From positions 1 to 64,000 of the forward strand of contig JBMYWH010000009.1 of the NCBI GenBank assembly GCA_049607205.1: a stretch of 64,000 nucleotides of DNA, in the 5' to 3' direction. Source of the DNA: JBELHR01 sp049607205. GTDB taxonomy: Bacteria; Bacteroidota; Bacteroidia; Flavobacteriales; Flavobacteriaceae. The notes beneath the pieces were generated by a model that saw only the letters and a program-made list of their open reading frames with translations, was not told where the DNA came from and did no database searches. Every line of letters begins with the position of its first letter. Within the stretch, counting starts at the first letter, position 1. Both the position numbers and the translations under genes were made by a program. Below are positions 26,630 to 35,583 of this stretch, piece by piece.

Positions 26630-27638
26630 TTACCATTGAATGTGATGCTCGCTCGAGAAGGGAGCTGGAATATCCTCTTTGTTCTCTCCAAGATTCTGTC
26701 TTAGGTCAATTTCTATTCCTCTTGCTATAGTGGAGATTGGGACGTCATTTGAAGTTCCTTCGAAAGGGTTTTCTCCAGTTCTTCCTATGCGTTCCATAGT
26801 ATGGAAGATCCGGGCTACTGCAGTGTAAAATAAAATGGACAACCACACAAAATAGCGCCCGATAATAGGATAGCCTTCAGAGATATCTCTTCCTATTTCC
26901 GCAAACTGTGGAACCATTGCAAGCGGAAGTAACATCAGAAGACACCACATGAATAAATGATTGATTGTTGCGTATTGTCTTGGAAATGGAAAATTCTTGA
27001 TACGCTCAGACTTACCTTGTAGGGTGAATAGTTCTTCTAAAACTCCTTCGAATTTTAAAAAAGAAAACTCCCAGATTAGGTTTTGGTTTTTCAAATCTTT
27101 TAAATGATGGGATTGCAAGTATAATAATGCGGTTTGCGGATTACCTTTGCTTTGAACGTAGTCCAAGTCTTCTTTTGAAATATAACCTTGGAGCGCCTCT
27201 TGTAGGGAGGTCACCCTTTCCGGTATGTTCATATTCCACTCCTTATTTGTCTCTTTATTGGGCGGTTAGCCACGCGATATGTCTATAGGTAAGTATTCGG
27301 ATTTGTTCTTGAATTTTAGACTCTGAAATGGGTTCAGACGATCGGTTTTCGATGAAATCTTGACTGTATATTCCAAAAGTTCTAGAAGTATTTACAATAC
27401 CTCCCCATATCTTTCGTGCTTCCCATATTCTGCCATAGACTGAATTGTTTTGGAAACCAATTACAAAGGATACTGCTGTACCAATAAGGGCAATTGCAGT
27501 CCAAGGAATTCTAAGCCACTGCAGATCTAAAAAGAAATATAGAGAAACCCAGATGCAACAGTAAATAATAAAAAAGGCAGATTCAAATCGAGTCTAAACT
27601 ATGACTTCTGGTAGGGTATAGATATTCCTAGTATACAT
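26630..27638 (-). pseudogene. Bestrophin-family (RFP-TM) chloride channel, broken by a stop codon and a frameshift
   Basis: Read leftward from an ATG at 27636-27638, one frame runs MYTRNIYTLPEVIV, meets TAG at 27594-27596 (codon 15), and continues with TRFESAFFII, LRIPWTAIALIGTAV, GFQNNSVYGRIWEARK and TYRHIAWLTA. It then ends at TAA 27255-27257. Continuity of the family resumes in another frame with RPNKETNKEWNMNIPERV and goes on to RIGRTGENPFEGTSNDVP and IEIDLRQNLGE, the bestrophin C-terminal signature, ending at 26630. The total span of about 336 codons fits a full bestrophin. The TAG stands where relatives, as I recall them, have tryptophan (TGG). An ATG at 27230-27232 would give only the C-terminal 200 residues. 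An assembly error is possible but would need two separate faults. Confidence 0.8.
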
Positions 27639-27678
27639 ACAATTATGATTAAGTTGATTACACTAAGATACAAAACAA

Positions 27679-28065
27679 TTAGCTTAGAACTTGCTGATTA
27701 AAAAGTCTTTCGAGTTCTTGCTCAGGATCAGATGTCATTCCACTATGGGTAGGAGAGCTTTGAATCACCGTACTTCTACATGCAGCGAGCCACCTAAATC
27801 GATCAGAAACTTCCATTTCTCCTATGCGACCACCAGATTTCCCACCTTTAGAAATGAGTTCCCAAGCTTTGAGGTACTGTTCCAATTGCTCTAGATTTAA
27901 TTCCGATTTAAAGGCATCTAACTTATTAGAGTCGATGGAATATTTAATTCCTATAAAACGCTTGCGCTTTGAAAACACTAGGACACCTACATTGAAGAAC
28001 TCTTCGCGTTCTACGCGAGGGACTACTCTTATAATGGCATATTCAAAAGTTACTTTATCTTGCAT
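27679..28065 (-). CDS. DUF3037 protein
   Basis: The 128-residue protein matches DUF3037: FEYAIIRVVPRVEREEFFNVGVLVFSKRKRF at the start, then a helical part and RFRWLAACRSTVIQSSPTHSG. Function is unknown. The gene overlaps the end of the HipA-like kinase gene by 11 bases, so the two are made together. DUF3037 next to a HipA-type kinase is a pairing I recall from many bacteria, which suggests it is a partner or substrate of the kinase. No signal peptide or membrane segment is seen. Confidence 0.85.
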   Translation of the reverse strand: MQDKVTFEYAIIRVVPRVEREEFFNVGVLVFSKRKRFIGIKYSIDSNKLDAFKSELNLEQLEQYLKAWELISKGGKSGGRIGEMEVSDRFRWLAACRSTVIQSSPTHSGMTSDPEQELERLFNQQVLS

Positions 28066-28834
28066 GTTGCGCTTCTTTAATAAGGGTGTCTATTTTCATA
28101 ACGCGACTTAAAAGAAACTCTAAGTAAGCTTCTCTCATTTCTTGTGGACTAAGGGTGTCAAACTCGCTCTCTAACCATTCTTGAGGAATAGTATTGATAA
28201 TTACTTCAAGATTACGGCGATTTAGTTTTTCTTTTATTTCTATGCTCGCTTGCTCTAATTTTGTAGCTTTTTCAAGTAGAACATGATCTTTAACTAAAGG
28301 GAAAGACCGATCCAAATGCTCTTTCCAAGAATTCCAATTATGGTGGAAATAAAAGCTTGCGCCATTATCTATAACCCACAATTCCTTATGCCACTGAAGA
28401 ACATTCGGATTTTTTGCGGTTCGATCGATATTGCTAATAATACTGTCCATTAAGACAAGTTTAGAAGCGCTTAAGGCATCCACCTGGGTAACTAATGGGT
28501 CGTAGGTAATGGCTCCTGAGAGAAAGTGCAGTCCAAGATTTAAACCTACACTGAAGCTTAATAAGTCCTGGATTTCTTCGTCGGGTTCTGTTTTACTAAA
28601 AGAATCGTCTAGATTCATAAAAACTAGTTCTGGAACATGAAGTCCTATAAGTCTTGTAATTTCACCTCCAATGAATTCAGATATTAGAGCTTTCTTCCCT
28701 TGACCTGCTCCCCTGAATTTTAGAACGTACAAGAACCCATCATCTGCCTCTACAATGGCTGGCATTGAACCGCCTTCTCTTAGAGGTTGAATGTATTTGA
28801 CTACATCAACTGTTCGTATATCTAGTTTTTCCAT
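28055..28834 (-). CDS. HipA-like kinase-fold protein
   Basis: The 259-residue protein has a HipA/PI3K-like kinase core. GFLYVLKFRGAGQGKKAL carries the ATP-site lysine, SIISNIDRTAKNPNVL matches the catalytic loop, and LWVIDNGASFYFHH matches the metal-binding loop (the IDNG form). It lacks the N-terminal subdomain of true HipA toxins (about 440 residues), and no HipB-like DNA-binding antitoxin is adjacent. It is followed by the overlapping DUF3037 gene. Kinase activity is inferred from these residues; whether the pair is a toxin system, a regulatory kinase or something else is open. Confidence 0.82.
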   Translation of the reverse strand: MEKLDIRTVDVVKYIQPLREGGSMPAIVEADDGFLYVLKFRGAGQGKKALISEFIGGEITRLIGLHVPELVFMNLDDSFSKTEPDEEIQDLLSFSVGLNLGLHFLSGAITYDPLVTQVDALSASKLVLMDSIISNIDRTAKNPNVLQWHKELWVIDNGASFYFHHNWNSWKEHLDRSFPLVKDHVLLEKATKLEQASIEIKEKLNRRNLEVIINTIPQEWLESEFDTLSPQEMREAYLEFLLSRVMKIDTLIKEAQHAR

Positions 28835-28871
28835 AAAACAAAATTACGAAGAAATCCTTTCTTTCTTAGTT

Positions 28872-28879
28872 GTATCTTT
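28872..28879 (+). promoter_or_regulatory. Minus-7 promoter box for the SDR gene
   Basis: TATCTTTG matches the Bacteroidota minus-7 consensus TAnnTTTG exactly and lies 32 bases before the ATG. No convincing TTG minus-33 element is seen at the expected distance, so strength is uncertain. Confidence 0.55.
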
Positions 28880-28911
28880 GTAAAGGATTTAAATAATAAA
28901 AAAACACTACG

Positions 28912-29640
28912 ATGGAACACAAAGGATTAATTGTTATTACGGGTGCGAGTTCTGGTTTTGGGCTTGCAATGGCAGAAGAATTTTCTAAACATGGATACCC
29001 TCTATTGCTTTTGGCTAGAAGAGTGGAACGAATGGAAGCCTTAGGATTGGCAAACACCTTGTGCAGAAAGGTTGATGTTACCAATAAGGTGGAATTTGAA
29101 ACCGCAGTAAGAGAAGCGGAAGGGAAATATGGAAAAACAGACTTATTGGTGAATAATGCCGGGGTCATGCTCCTTGGGAATTTAGAGAGTCAAGACCCTA
29201 TGGAATGGAAAAACATGTTGGATGTCAATGTTATGGGGGTTATGAATGGGATGCAGATAGTAATGAATGATATGAAACAAAGACAATCAGGAACTATTAT
29301 TAATGTATCTTCCATAGCTGGGGTGCAACCATTTGGGAATCACGCAGCCTATTGTGCTAGTAAATTCGGAGTAACGGGATTAACTCGTGTAGCTAGAGGC
29401 GAGATGTCTCCGTTTAACGTTAGAGTTCTTTCGGTTCTCCCTGGTGCTGTAGAAACGGAACTTTTAGGACATACTACAAGTCCAGAAATTATTGATGGAT
29501 ATGAGCAATGGAAGCAAAGTGTGGGCGCTGTGAATATTACGACTAAAGATGTGGCTCAAACTGTGAGGTTCGCCTATGAGTTACCTCAAGCGGTTTCTTT
29601 AAGAGAGATTGTAATTACCGATACCAAGCAAGATGCTTAA
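28912..29640 (+). CDS. Short-chain dehydrogenase/reductase
   Basis: A 242-residue classical SDR with a Rossmann fold. The cofactor motif TGASSGFG lies near the N-terminus, NNAG is present at about 82-85, and the catalytic serine (SS) and Y-x-x-x-K (YCASK) follow. The basic residues after the second strand (LLARRVERM) suggest NADP. It is cytoplasmic; the substrate cannot be read from sequence, although the closest pattern is that of YdfG-like 3-hydroxy acid dehydrogenases. It stands alone between a promoter box and a strong bidirectional terminator. Confidence 0.92.
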   Translation: MEHKGLIVITGASSGFGLAMAEEFSKHGYPLLLLARRVERMEALGLANTLCRKVDVTNKVEFETAVREAEGKYGKTDLLVNNAGVMLLGNLESQDPMEWKNMLDVNVMGVMNGMQIVMNDMKQRQSGTIINVSSIAGVQPFGNHAAYCASKFGVTGLTRVARGEMSPFNVRVLSVLPGAVETELLGHTTSPEIIDGYEQWKQSVGAVNITTKDVAQTVRFAYELPQAVSLREIVITDTKQDA

Positions 29641-29650
29641 TTCTATAGAT

Positions 29651-29684
29651 AAAAAAAACCGAAGCATTGCTTCGGTTTTTTTTT
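29651..29684. terminator. Bidirectional terminator between the SDR and PLDc_N genes
   Basis: AACCGAAGC and GCTTCGGTT form a nine-base stem around a three-base loop. It is preceded by eight A residues and followed by nine or more T residues, so it can act on both strands for the two convergent genes. Confidence 0.93.
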
Positions 29685-29931
29685 AAGAAACTTCATATCG
29701 AGACTCCTTTTCAATTAATTTTCTTCTTCCGAAGGCAGTGTACATGATAATGCCTATCAAGGGTAAAAAGAAAATTAAGGTGAGCCAGATGAATTTTTCA
29801 TAAGGGTTAACATTCTTTTCCAATAAATCTTTTATCAAATATAAGAATGCTGCCAATACAAGTAAAAGAGTCATTAAAAAAAGAGCTTGACTAATTAGGT
29901 TTCCTAAAGAATAATCACTTAATACTTCCAT
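29683..29931 (-). CDS. PLDc_N domain small membrane protein
   Basis: The 82-residue protein has two transmembrane helices (about 12-33 and 46-66). Its NPYEKFIWLTLIFFLPLIGIIMYTAFGRR stretch is typical of the PLDc_N (phospholipase D N-terminal-like) domain. Stand-alone versions have no known activity. Its stop lies within the T run of the bidirectional terminator. It is 106 bases from the next gene upstream, an interval in which I see no other feature. Confidence 0.82.
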   Translation of the reverse strand: MEVLSDYSLGNLISQALFLMTLLLVLAAFLYLIKDLLEKNVNPYEKFIWLTLIFFLPLIGIIMYTAFGRRKLIEKESRYEVS

Positions 29932-30037
29932 AGTGGTTTGGTTTTTTTATTGATTCCTAAAGATAGCACAGGTCCATACAAAAAGAAATGATAAAAATCA
30001 TGTTTTCTATTCAACAGGGTGGAATGAAAGGACTTAG

Positions 30038-30730
30038 TTAGCCTATTTTTTGCTTTAAGAAATTTCTTAAATCTCGATTGTGACCGTACAGGACCAGAAT
30101 GTCATTTTTTTCTAAAATAGTATCTCTTGAAACTACTTCCTGAATCTTGTTTTCAATTACAGTTTTTCCTAGTATACTAGTGACTTCCATTTGTTTCATA
30201 GTGGTCAAAATTAGAAGGTTAAACTTTTTTCTAAAGTTGATGCTTTCCACAGATTTTCCCACGTATTCCTCTGGAAGTTTCGCCTCTATAATAGAGTAGT
30301 CTTCGTTAAGCTCAAATGAATCTACTACATTATTTAAGCTTAATTTTTTTGCCCATCTTTCTGCCGATTCTTCTTCTGGATGTAAAATTTCTTCTACCCC
30401 AATGGCCTGAAGAACTTTGACATGCAATGGATTTAAGGCGCGACTAATAAGTCTTTTGGCTCCGAGATTTTTAAATAAGGCAGTGGTCATAATGTTTGCC
30501 CCTCTTTTCTCACCAATTGCTACTACCACTATATCCGTTTGCTTTAGAGGTAAGCCGGATACTGTAAACTCATCTGTGGCATCCATGCAAATGGTATGTG
30601 AAATTTTTTCTTTATAGGCGTCCACTTTTACCATATTGGAATCTATTCCGATAACTTCGTTCCCTAATTCTGTGAGTTTTTGGGCCAATGAGGACCCAAA
30701 ATTACCCAATCCGATGATTATATATTTCAT
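30038..30730 (-). CDS. Potassium uptake regulatory subunit (KtrA/TrkA type)
   Basis: The 230-residue peripheral membrane protein gates the potassium channel subunit encoded just upstream. An RCK_N Rossmann domain (about 1-130) begins MKYIIIGLGNFGSSLAQKL, with the nucleotide motif GLGNFG and the acidic residue in EVIGIDSN. A TrkA_C domain (about 135-225) follows. KtrA-type proteins have one such pair, whereas E. coli TrkA has two. Its start is one base after the stop of the channel gene, so the pair forms an operon. Confidence 0.93.
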   Translation of the reverse strand: MKYIIIGLGNFGSSLAQKLTELGNEVIGIDSNMVKVDAYKEKISHTICMDATDEFTVSGLPLKQTDIVVVAIGEKRGANIMTTALFKNLGAKRLISRALNPLHVKVLQAIGVEEILHPEEESAERWAKKLSLNNVVDSFELNEDYSIIEAKLPEEYVGKSVESINFRKKFNLLILTTMKQMEVTSILGKTVIENKIQEVVSRDTILEKNDILVLYGHNRDLRNFLKQKIG

Positions 30731-30731
30731 A

Positions 30732-32492
30732 TTAGTTGATCGTTATTTCCTCTTTAGGATATGTGTAATTATTGTATTTTATCTTTTTGAATACTGCAAT
30801 CACAAAGGAAAGCATGCTGATTCTTCCAACGAACATTACTATGACAAGGATTACCTTACTCACTTCGCTTAGATTTGGAGTTATTCCAAGGCTCAATCCG
30901 ACGGTACTGTAGGCGGAAACACATTCGAAAATAATATCCGAGAGTTGCTTGTCCTTCTCAAAATAAGCAATAAATATTACTGCCATGGAGATCACCATTA
31001 AAGATAAAGAAATAATGGCATAAGAGCGTTTTACCGAGATGTCTGAAATTTCTCTTCTAAATAATTCAATTCTATTTTTCCCTTTTGCCAAACTTAAAAT
31101 ATTCAACGTTGCAATGGCAAAAGTACTGGTTTTGATTCCCCCTCCAGTGGATTGGGGAGATGCTCCTACCCACATTAAGAAAATTACCATCATCAGCGTT
31201 GGATAGGTCATGGTAGAAGAGTCTATGGTGTTGAAACCAGCCGTTCTGGGAGTGGTTGCACCAAAAATTGCAGTTACTACCTTTCCAATTCCATCATGTG
31301 GAGCTAGAGTGTTGTCGTATTCAAAAATAAAGAAGGCGATACAGGATATTAAAGATATTGTAAGAGTAGTCACCAAGGTAATACGACTGTTTAAGTTGAG
31401 AATCCAGGGTTTATAATCTCTGCGTTTGGAGGAGAAGAAGAATTTGATTTTATATTTGAAATAGGTCAAAATATTCACGACAATTGGAAATCCAAGACCT
31501 CCTAGAACAAAGGTGAAAATAATTACAATTTGTAAGGGATAGTTGAATCGGAACCCAAGGTCGTAGAGACTGGAGCTCAACGTTGAGAATCCAGCATTAC
31601 AAAATGCGGAGACACTGTGAAAAACCGAAAAGAAGATATGTTCCGCATTGGACTTAAATAAAGTTGTATCCGTGGTGAAGTAGATCAGGATGGCGGCAAC
31701 TAGTTCTATACTAAAGGTAATAAGAATAATATTTTTTAAGGTAGAGAAGACTTCCCCGAGCTTTTTTGAACTGGTTATATCCCCCAGTGCTAATTGATTT
31801 TCATAAGTAGCTCCTCCCTTGAAGAAATAACTGAAATAACTAGCAAAGGTTAAAATCCCTAGTCCTCCAATTTGAATGAGTATCACAATGATTAATTGTC
31901 CAAATTTGGTAAAAGTCGTTGCTGTATCCACTACGGCTAACCCAGTCACACAAACCGCACTTGTGGAGGTAAACAAGGCGTCCATATAACTAATTCCATT
32001 GTGAGTTGCGTGGGGAAGTTTCAGCAAAAGCATTCCAATAAAAATGATAAATAAAAAACTGACTATAAAAAGTTGAGCTGGATTAAGTACGGTCCTTTTA
32101 AAAGTTATTTTTAACTCGGAAAACTCCCTTAGAAAGGTAAGAATTACGGCCAATTGTATCCAAATTGGGTTTTCCAATAAGAGATCTGTTTCAAATGGAA
32201 TCCCAACAAACAAATAAAGATAAAATACCCAAAAGGTAAAGAATACAGATGCTACATCAAAAACTCTCGCCCGTTTATTTAATAATTTAAAATCGTATAA
32301 ATATCGTAATCCAGTGGAAAGTAGCCCCATAATAAGGACGATGAAATAGAATTCATCCAAGAGCAATTGGGATGCTTTGGATTGCGAAAACCCGAAATCG
32401 ATAATGATAGAAATCAGTCCTAAAAGACTTATGATAAATACAAAACGATAATAAATTCTTAGTTTGAGTTGCATGGAGAAATGTATTTCCAT
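30732..32492 (-). CDS. TrkH/KtrB-family potassium transporter subunit
   Basis: The 586-residue inner-membrane protein has the four pore-loop repeats of the superfamily: TSTSAVCVTGLAV, SVSAFCNAGFS, GATTPRTAGFNTID and SAYSTVGLSLGI. Each keeps the selectivity-filter glycine. About 12 hydrophobic segments are visible, and the N-terminal extension (about 1-140) holds several, more than in KtrB. With the following KtrA-like subunit it forms a potassium uptake system, driven by sodium or proton gradients in known members. Confidence 0.94.
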   Translation of the reverse strand: MEIHFSMQLKLRIYYRFVFIISLLGLISIIIDFGFSQSKASQLLLDEFYFIVLIMGLLSTGLRYLYDFKLLNKRARVFDVASVFFTFWVFYLYLFVGIPFETDLLLENPIWIQLAVILTFLREFSELKITFKRTVLNPAQLFIVSFLFIIFIGMLLLKLPHATHNGISYMDALFTSTSAVCVTGLAVVDTATTFTKFGQLIIVILIQIGGLGILTFASYFSYFFKGGATYENQLALGDITSSKKLGEVFSTLKNIILITFSIELVAAILIYFTTDTTLFKSNAEHIFFSVFHSVSAFCNAGFSTLSSSLYDLGFRFNYPLQIVIIFTFVLGGLGFPIVVNILTYFKYKIKFFFSSKRRDYKPWILNLNSRITLVTTLTISLISCIAFFIFEYDNTLAPHDGIGKVVTAIFGATTPRTAGFNTIDSSTMTYPTLMMVIFLMWVGASPQSTGGGIKTSTFAIATLNILSLAKGKNRIELFRREISDISVKRSYAIISLSLMVISMAVIFIAYFEKDKQLSDIIFECVSAYSTVGLSLGITPNLSEVSKVILVIVMFVGRISMLSFVIAVFKKIKYNNYTYPKEEITIN

Positions 32493-32562
32493 TCTAAATT
32501 TAAGAAATATTGTTCACATTAATTCCGTATTTTTATAAGAACAATCATTAAAGTTAAACAGG

Positions 32563-33579
32563 ATGAAAAAAGTTTTAGTTACAGGAGTCTCTGGTTTCGT
32601 TGGTCAGCACTGTGCTGTAGAGTTATTAAAAGCCGGATATTCGGTAAAAGGATCGGTTAGAAGTATGGCAAAGGCCGAGCATATAACTAAAAGCCTAGGG
32701 GAAGTTGTGGAGACTGAGGGAAGACTTGAGTTCTGTGAGCTGAATTTATTAGAAGATCGAGGATGGGAAGAATCTATGACGGATTGTGATTATTTATTGC
32801 ATGTTGCTTCTCCTTATGTAGGCAAAGAGCCAAAAGATGAAGATGATTTAATTAGGCCGGCGACGGAGGGTACCATTCGAGCTTTGAAGGCAGCACATAA
32901 AGCAGGCGTTAAAAAAGTAGTTCTTACCTCTTCAATGGTAGCTATGCTTGGAGAGATGAATGGTTCGATTCCAATTGAACAAAATACATGGACGAATAGC
33001 AATTCGAAAAATGCTTCTGCTTATGTAAAAAGTAAAACCATAGCAGAGCGCATGGCTTGGGATTTCATGGATGATTTGAAACGTTCGGATCAGATGCAAT
33101 TGGTAGTAGTGAACCCTGGACCAATTTTTGGGCCTACCATATCAGGTAACCTAACAGGAGAATCCATGACCATGAGTAAAAATATGATTACAGGTAAGAT
33201 GCCGATGCTTCCTAAAGCGGGAATTAATATGACAGATGTTAGAGATGTTGCAAGAATTCAAGTACTTGCATTAGAAAACGAAAAAGCAAATGGACAAAGG
33301 TTTGTAGTTGCTTCGCAAAACGCATATACCTTTAAGCAAGTAGCGCAAATTCTAAAAGATGCAGGTTATGATAAAGTTAGTACAAAAGAAGCACCGAATT
33401 GGTTCTTAAAGTTAATGGCTAATTTCAGCCCTGATCTAAAAGGGATGAAGCCCTTCATAGGCAGTATTTATGACGCTAATTTAACGCCGACCATGGAGGT
33501 TTTTGATTGGACTCCAATCACTATTGAAAAGACCATGATTGATACTGCAGAATCCATTGAAAAAGTACTTAAGGGTTAA
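32563..33579 (+). CDS. NAD(P)-dependent epimerase/dehydratase family protein (dihydroflavonol reductase-like)
   Basis: An extended-SDR Rossmann protein of 338 residues. The dinucleotide motif is GVSGFVGQHC (about 8-17), VVLTSSMVAMLG supplies the catalytic serine region, and YVKSK matches Y-x-x-x-K. The best pattern match is the dihydroflavonol-4-reductase/aldehyde reductase group, whose bacterial members reduce various carbonyls; the substrate here is unknown. The last 11 bases overlap the end of the convergent DUF3124 gene. Confidence 0.9.
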   Translation: MKKVLVTGVSGFVGQHCAVELLKAGYSVKGSVRSMAKAEHITKSLGEVVETEGRLEFCELNLLEDRGWEESMTDCDYLLHVASPYVGKEPKDEDDLIRPATEGTIRALKAAHKAGVKKVVLTSSMVAMLGEMNGSIPIEQNTWTNSNSKNASAYVKSKTIAERMAWDFMDDLKRSDQMQLVVVNPGPIFGPTISGNLTGESMTMSKNMITGKMPMLPKAGINMTDVRDVARIQVLALENEKANGQRFVVASQNAYTFKQVAQILKDAGYDKVSTKEAPNWFLKLMANFSPDLKGMKPFIGSIYDANLTPTMEVFDWTPITIEKTMIDTAESIEKVLKG

Positions 33580-34084
33580 TAACAGGAACTCCTTTAGTAA
33601 TAAAAGAAATACCTTGTTGTCCATAAGTAGAAATCATAACTGCTTCAAAAAGGGGTGGGTTTCCACCTTTTTTTGTATGCCAGTCAAATATAAAGTTTGC
33701 ACCAGACCCCCCTTCTTGATCTTTTTCTTGAATCACAATTTCTAGTGTCTCTAAGGGTTTGATATAGATAGCTTGGTCAATGTATTGACGAATTACCTTA
33801 CCTCCAGTGTGATGATAGTCTGCTTTGCTGAGGTAAACAGTATCCACAGGAGATATATTTCTAATACTGGCAGTAACAGTAAGTGGGAAGCTGCGATCTT
33901 CATGAATATGATAGATATGCGAATATGCTGGCAAATAAGTCGTACCTGTTTCTAATGCTTCTAAGTTTGAACGTGTACTAATTCTTGATTTCCAATCCAC
34001 TGGTTTTAATTTTAGTTTTTTTTCAGGATTGGAGCAACTACAGAGTATAAGGACTGAGACGAATAAGGTTAATAAATGCTTCAT
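33569..34084 (-). CDS. DUF3124 lipoprotein
   Basis: A lipoprotein signal (LFVSVLILCSCSN) is followed by a domain matching DUF3124, with TYLPAYSHIYHI, TASIRNISPVDTVYLSKADYH and GGSGANFIFDW. The family has no known function. Its last codons overlap the 3' end of the convergent epimerase gene by 11 bases. It lies 21 bases downstream of a Crp-like regulator gene on the same strand. Confidence 0.83.
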   Translation of the reverse strand: MKHLLTLFVSVLILCSCSNPEKKLKLKPVDWKSRISTRSNLEALETGTTYLPAYSHIYHIHEDRSFPLTVTASIRNISPVDTVYLSKADYHHTGGKVIRQYIDQAIYIKPLETLEIVIQEKDQEGGSGANFIFDWHTKKGGNPPLFEAVMISTYGQQGISFITKGVPVINP

Positions 34085-34105
34085 ATTTATGCTTTAAAGA
34101 TAATT

Positions 34106-34687
34106 CTAAGATTGAATAATTCGTTTTCTAATATTACTCAAAAATTCTGGAGTAACACCGAGGAATGATGCGATTTGTACATTTGAAATTCGATTGAAGA
34201 AGTTGGGATGTCTCTTGGTGAAATCGACATACCGTTCTTCTGCGGTCATACTTATGTTTTGTAAAAATCTTCTTTGCATACCAACAAATGCATTTTCTAT
34301 AAGAACCCTGAATATGCGGTTAAATTTAGGATATTCTACGTAAAGGTTAATTAGATTTTCTTTTGAGATTTGAAGTAATAGACAAGGTTCAAGAGCTTCG
34401 ATATTCAAATTTGTAGCTTCATCGGTATAAAAGGTTCCCATATCACCAACCCACCAATTTTCAACGGCAAATTGTATATTGTGCTCCTTTCCTTTTTGAT
34501 CCATAGAATACATTCTTAAACATCCTTCAATTACAAAAGTCATGTTTTTACTCGAGTCTCCGTCTTGGCTCAGATACTGACGTCTTTTAAGTTTTTTTTC
34601 TACAAAAGACTGACGCACAATTTCTTTTTCCTGGGCATTAAGTCGCAGAATGTTGTCAAAATAATCAAGTAGGATATCTATAGGCAT
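34106..34687 (-). CDS. Crp/Fnr-family transcriptional regulator
   Basis: A 193-residue protein with a cyclic-nucleotide-binding-like beta barrel (about 25-120) and a C-terminal helix-turn-helix, NVQIASFLGVTPEFLSNIRK (about 167-186). It lacks the canonical cAMP-binding GE...R signature and the cysteine set of FNR, so its ligand is unknown. Many such regulators exist in Bacteroidota. The 236 bases upstream contain only the flavin reductase promoter that I can recognise. Confidence 0.88.
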   Translation of the reverse strand: MPIDILLDYFDNILRLNAQEKEIVRQSFVEKKLKRRQYLSQDGDSSKNMTFVIEGCLRMYSMDQKGKEHNIQFAVENWWVGDMGTFYTDEATNLNIEALEPCLLLQISKENLINLYVEYPKFNRIFRVLIENAFVGMQRRFLQNISMTAEERYVDFTKRHPNFFNRISNVQIASFLGVTPEFLSNIRKRIIQS

Positions 34688-34868
34688 ATTAGATCTTTTA
34701 AAGTATTTAAGTGGAAAAAGAAACAGTTTGCGTCTTTAAAGATACCAAACTACTCGTTGTCATCTCGGATTTTTTGAAAATTTAGAACCCTAAATAAATT
34801 AATCAAGATCAAAATTAGAAGTTGTATTACAAAAAACCGTCTCTTATTTTATCCGAATAGGAGATGTT

Positions 34869-34897
34869 TTGAAGGCAGTTTCAGTTTCGTATCTTTG
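34869..34897 (+). promoter_or_regulatory. Minus-33/minus-7 promoter of the flavin reductase gene
   Basis: TTG at 34869-34871 and the perfect minus-7 box TATCTTTG at 34890-34897, with 18 bases between, fit the Bacteroidota sigma consensus. The ATG is 27 bases downstream. The rest of the 236-base gap (34688-34923) shows no other signal. Confidence 0.7.
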
Positions 34898-34923
34898 ACT
34901 TAATCAACAATACTATATTAACC

Positions 34924-35556
34924 ATGAAGCTTTATGCAGAAGATATTCAAGAGCTAGATCGAATCAGTCGATTAAAGCTTGTTAATTCCATCAGCGGAGT
35001 GAAACCAGCAAATCTAGTCGGGACTGTGAATAAGGAAGGGCAATCAAATTTAGCCATTTTTAGTTCTGTTTTCCATCTAGGGAGTGACCCTGCATTACTT
35101 GGTTTAATTGCTAGACCTCTCACAAAAGACAGTGGTCATACCCTTAGAAATATTCAGGAAATAGGGGAGTATACCATTAATCATGTCCACGAAGACTTTA
35201 TTAAAAAAGCACACTATACTTCTGCCAAGTTTGCCCCAGATATTTCTGAATTTGATCGCTGTGCCTTGGAAGAATATTATGTAAAAGAAATTAAAGCTCC
35301 CTTTGTGAAAGAGAGTAAGGTGAAAATAGGTTTGGAGTTTAAGCAAGCCATTCCCATTGAGGCCAATGGAACGACACTTGTGATTGGTCAAATTAGTTAT
35401 ATAGAATTAGAAGATAAGATCTTAAGCGACGAGGCGCTGGATCTAGAAGCAGCAGGAAGCACTGGGATTTCAGGTCTAAACAGTTATTATGCATTGAAAA
35501 GAATAGAGGAATTCCCTTATGTGAGACTTAATGAAGTACCTGAATTTGTAGGTTAA
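34924..35556 (+). CDS. Flavin reductase-like FMN-binding protein
   Basis: The 210 residues form a flavin-reductase-like split barrel. VNSISGVKPANLVGTVNKEG opens the FMN domain, FHLGSDPALLGLIARP is the flavin-contact loop, and EYTINHV follows. Such proteins reduce free FMN with NAD(P)H or bind FMN as a cofactor. The substrate is not evident. The gene starts about 27 bases after a good promoter, and the antiporter gene begins 27 bases beyond its stop. Confidence 0.88.
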   Translation: MKLYAEDIQELDRISRLKLVNSISGVKPANLVGTVNKEGQSNLAIFSSVFHLGSDPALLGLIARPLTKDSGHTLRNIQEIGEYTINHVHEDFIKKAHYTSAKFAPDISEFDRCALEEYYVKEIKAPFVKESKVKIGLEFKQAIPIEANGTTLVIGQISYIELEDKILSDEALDLEAAGSTGISGLNSYYALKRIEEFPYVRLNEVPEFVG

Positions 35557-35583
35557 TCATCTTATCAGTATTTTAGAATTATT

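Noticed and set aside
26630..27232. The C-terminal bestrophin fragment as an intact 200-residue gene
   Set aside because: The upstream family motifs continue in another frame directly before its ATG, so it is part of a broken longer gene.
27679..28834. Calling the kinase/DUF3037 pair a HipAB toxin-antitoxin system
   Set aside because: No HipB-like DNA-binding protein is present and the kinase lacks the HipA N-terminal subdomain, so only homology to the kinase fold is supported.
28866..29168. Minus-strand ORF overlapping the SDR gene start
   Set aside because: It lies wholly opposite the SDR coding sequence and has a phenylalanine/serine-rich shadow composition with no domain.
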